A DNA stretch of 5,759 nt, taken from positions 1-5,759 of the forward strand of contig DATAEK010000348.1 in the NCBI GenBank assembly GCA_036258055.1, written 5' to 3'. Positions within the stretch are counted from its first letter, which is position 1. Every line of letters starts with the position of its first letter. The position numbers and the translations under genes were made by a program. The stretch is from DATAEK01 sp036258055. Lineage in GTDB: Bacteria; Acidobacteriota; Vicinamibacteria; Vicinamibacterales; 2-12-FULL-66-21. Positions 5,500 to 5,759 of the stretch are shown piece by piece. Under the pieces are notes generated by a model, which was not told the origin of the DNA, made no database searches, and saw only the letters and a list, made by a program, of their open reading frames with translations.

Positions 5500-5545
5500 C
5501 GATGCCCATCATGTCGCTCCCCCATGGCCTTGGAGAGGTGTCGCA

Positions 5546-5759
5546 ATGGGTTCTTCCACTGTCGCCCGGACTGCGAGGGTGCGGCTGCGCGCGCCCGCGG
5601 GGACCCCAAAGGGAAGATCGGCGGTACTCCTGTTGTGTGTCTTCGTGCTGCTGGCGACGGAGACGGGGCAAGGCCGCGCGACGGCCACCAATCCCCTGAG
5701 GTTCTTCAAAAACTACTTCGTCACGGGCGATCACGTCGTCGCCGGTGTCGGTCTGAAGA
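5546..5759 (+). CDS. N-terminus of a secreted protein, cut by the window end
   Basis: The ATG at 5546 opens a frame that runs off the right edge after 71 codons. GGAGAGG (5532-5538) lies 7 nt upstream as Shine-Dalgarno. The N-terminus is a Sec-type signal peptide: a long Arg/Lys-rich n-region (about 1-25), a hydrophobic core AVLLLCVFVLLA (26-37), and a likely signal peptidase I site after Ala-Thr-Ala (45-47). Cys31 lies inside the core and does not form a proper lipobox. The mature part begins with NPLRFFKNYFVTGDHVVAGV, which I associate from memory with large exported proteins of Acidobacteriota; this could not be checked and no domain is assigned. It is divergent from the VOC gene with a 326-bp gap. 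Confidence is good that it is a secreted protein and low on its role. Confidence 0.75.
   Translation, partial: MGSSTVARTARVRLRAPAGTPKGRSAVLLLCVFVLLATETGQGRATATNPLRFFKNYFVTGDHVVAGVGLK

Larger units (their letters stand above)
5220..5545. other. Divergent intergenic region rich in inverted repeats
   Basis: No gene is convincing between the VOC start and the secreted-protein start. The region holds dyads at 5293-5310 and 5321-5334, overlapping repeats at 5347-5368, a stem at 5393-5408 and a palindrome at 5487-5499. A further pair, CCTCC (5441-5445) and GGAGG (5455-5459), could also form a stem. A weak plus-strand promoter candidate is TTGAAG (5370-5375) with TAGCTT (5394-5399) at 18-bp spacing, which would give a leader of about 140 nt. 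Promoters on both strands remain unassigned with confidence. Confidence 0.6.

Noticed and set aside
5424..5699. Plus-strand frame of 91 codons overlapping the secreted-protein start
   Set aside because: It has a weak ribosome site, a low-complexity Cys/Arg-rich C-terminus and overlaps the frame that has a signal peptide and good Shine-Dalgarno.
5405..5734. Minus-strand frames opposite the secreted-protein start, possible source for the terminator at 5341
   Set aside because: The translations have no recognisable motif and are opposite a well-supported plus-strand start; an RNA without a protein product is a simpler idea.
1..5759. Search for CRISPR arrays, insertion sequences, attachment sites, tRNA or rRNA genes
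   Set aside because: No regularly spaced direct repeats, transposase motifs, tRNA-like cloverleaf or rRNA signatures were seen by eye on either strand.

Overview
The window is GC-rich (roughly two thirds G+C by eye) and bacterial. It has dense coding with third-position GC bias and no rRNA, tRNA, transposase or CRISPR array. The last, partial protein begins its mature part with a motif (RFFKNYFVTGDHVVAGVGL) that I associate from memory with secreted proteins of Acidobacteriota, possibly Vicinamibacteria. That placement is tentative and could not be checked here.

Layout: (1) Positions 1-310 are a strikingly AT-rich, probably divergent regulatory region. At its left edge a minus-strand gene appears to begin, with a strong Shine-Dalgarno and a perfect TTGACA -35 box. 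Inside it sit three dyad-symmetric sites, one of which matches the FNR/Crp-family TTGAT-N4-ATCAA pattern at 9 of 10 positions. (2) 311-1651 (+) encodes an unusual regulator with two copies of an XRE-type helix-turn-helix plus cupin unit in one chain. (3) 1710-3050 (+) encodes a DEAD-box RNA helicase of the RhlE type, with a GTG start. (4) 3183-4781 (+) encodes an ABC-F ATPase closely resembling E. coli YbiT. (5) A perfect 12-bp GC hairpin at 4828-4853 separates it from the convergent minus-strand gene at 4860-5219, a small VOC/glyoxalase-fold protein. (6) 5220-5545 is a second divergent intergenic region packed with inverted repeats, including a minus-strand terminator-like hairpin. (7) 5546-5759 (+) is the start of a secreted protein with a signal peptide, cut by the window end.

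How the genes may work together: the helicase and the ABC-F factor are adjacent, co-directional and both act on RNA or ribosomes. The regulator in front of them is separated by only 58 bp, so the three could be partly co-transcribed, although a hairpin lies in the first gap. The VOC protein and the secreted protein are divergent and look unrelated to the block on the left. Nothing here is a clearly new defence or mobile system. The most unusual items are the duplicated HTH-cupin regulator with an asymmetric metal site and the two dyad-rich intergenic regions.
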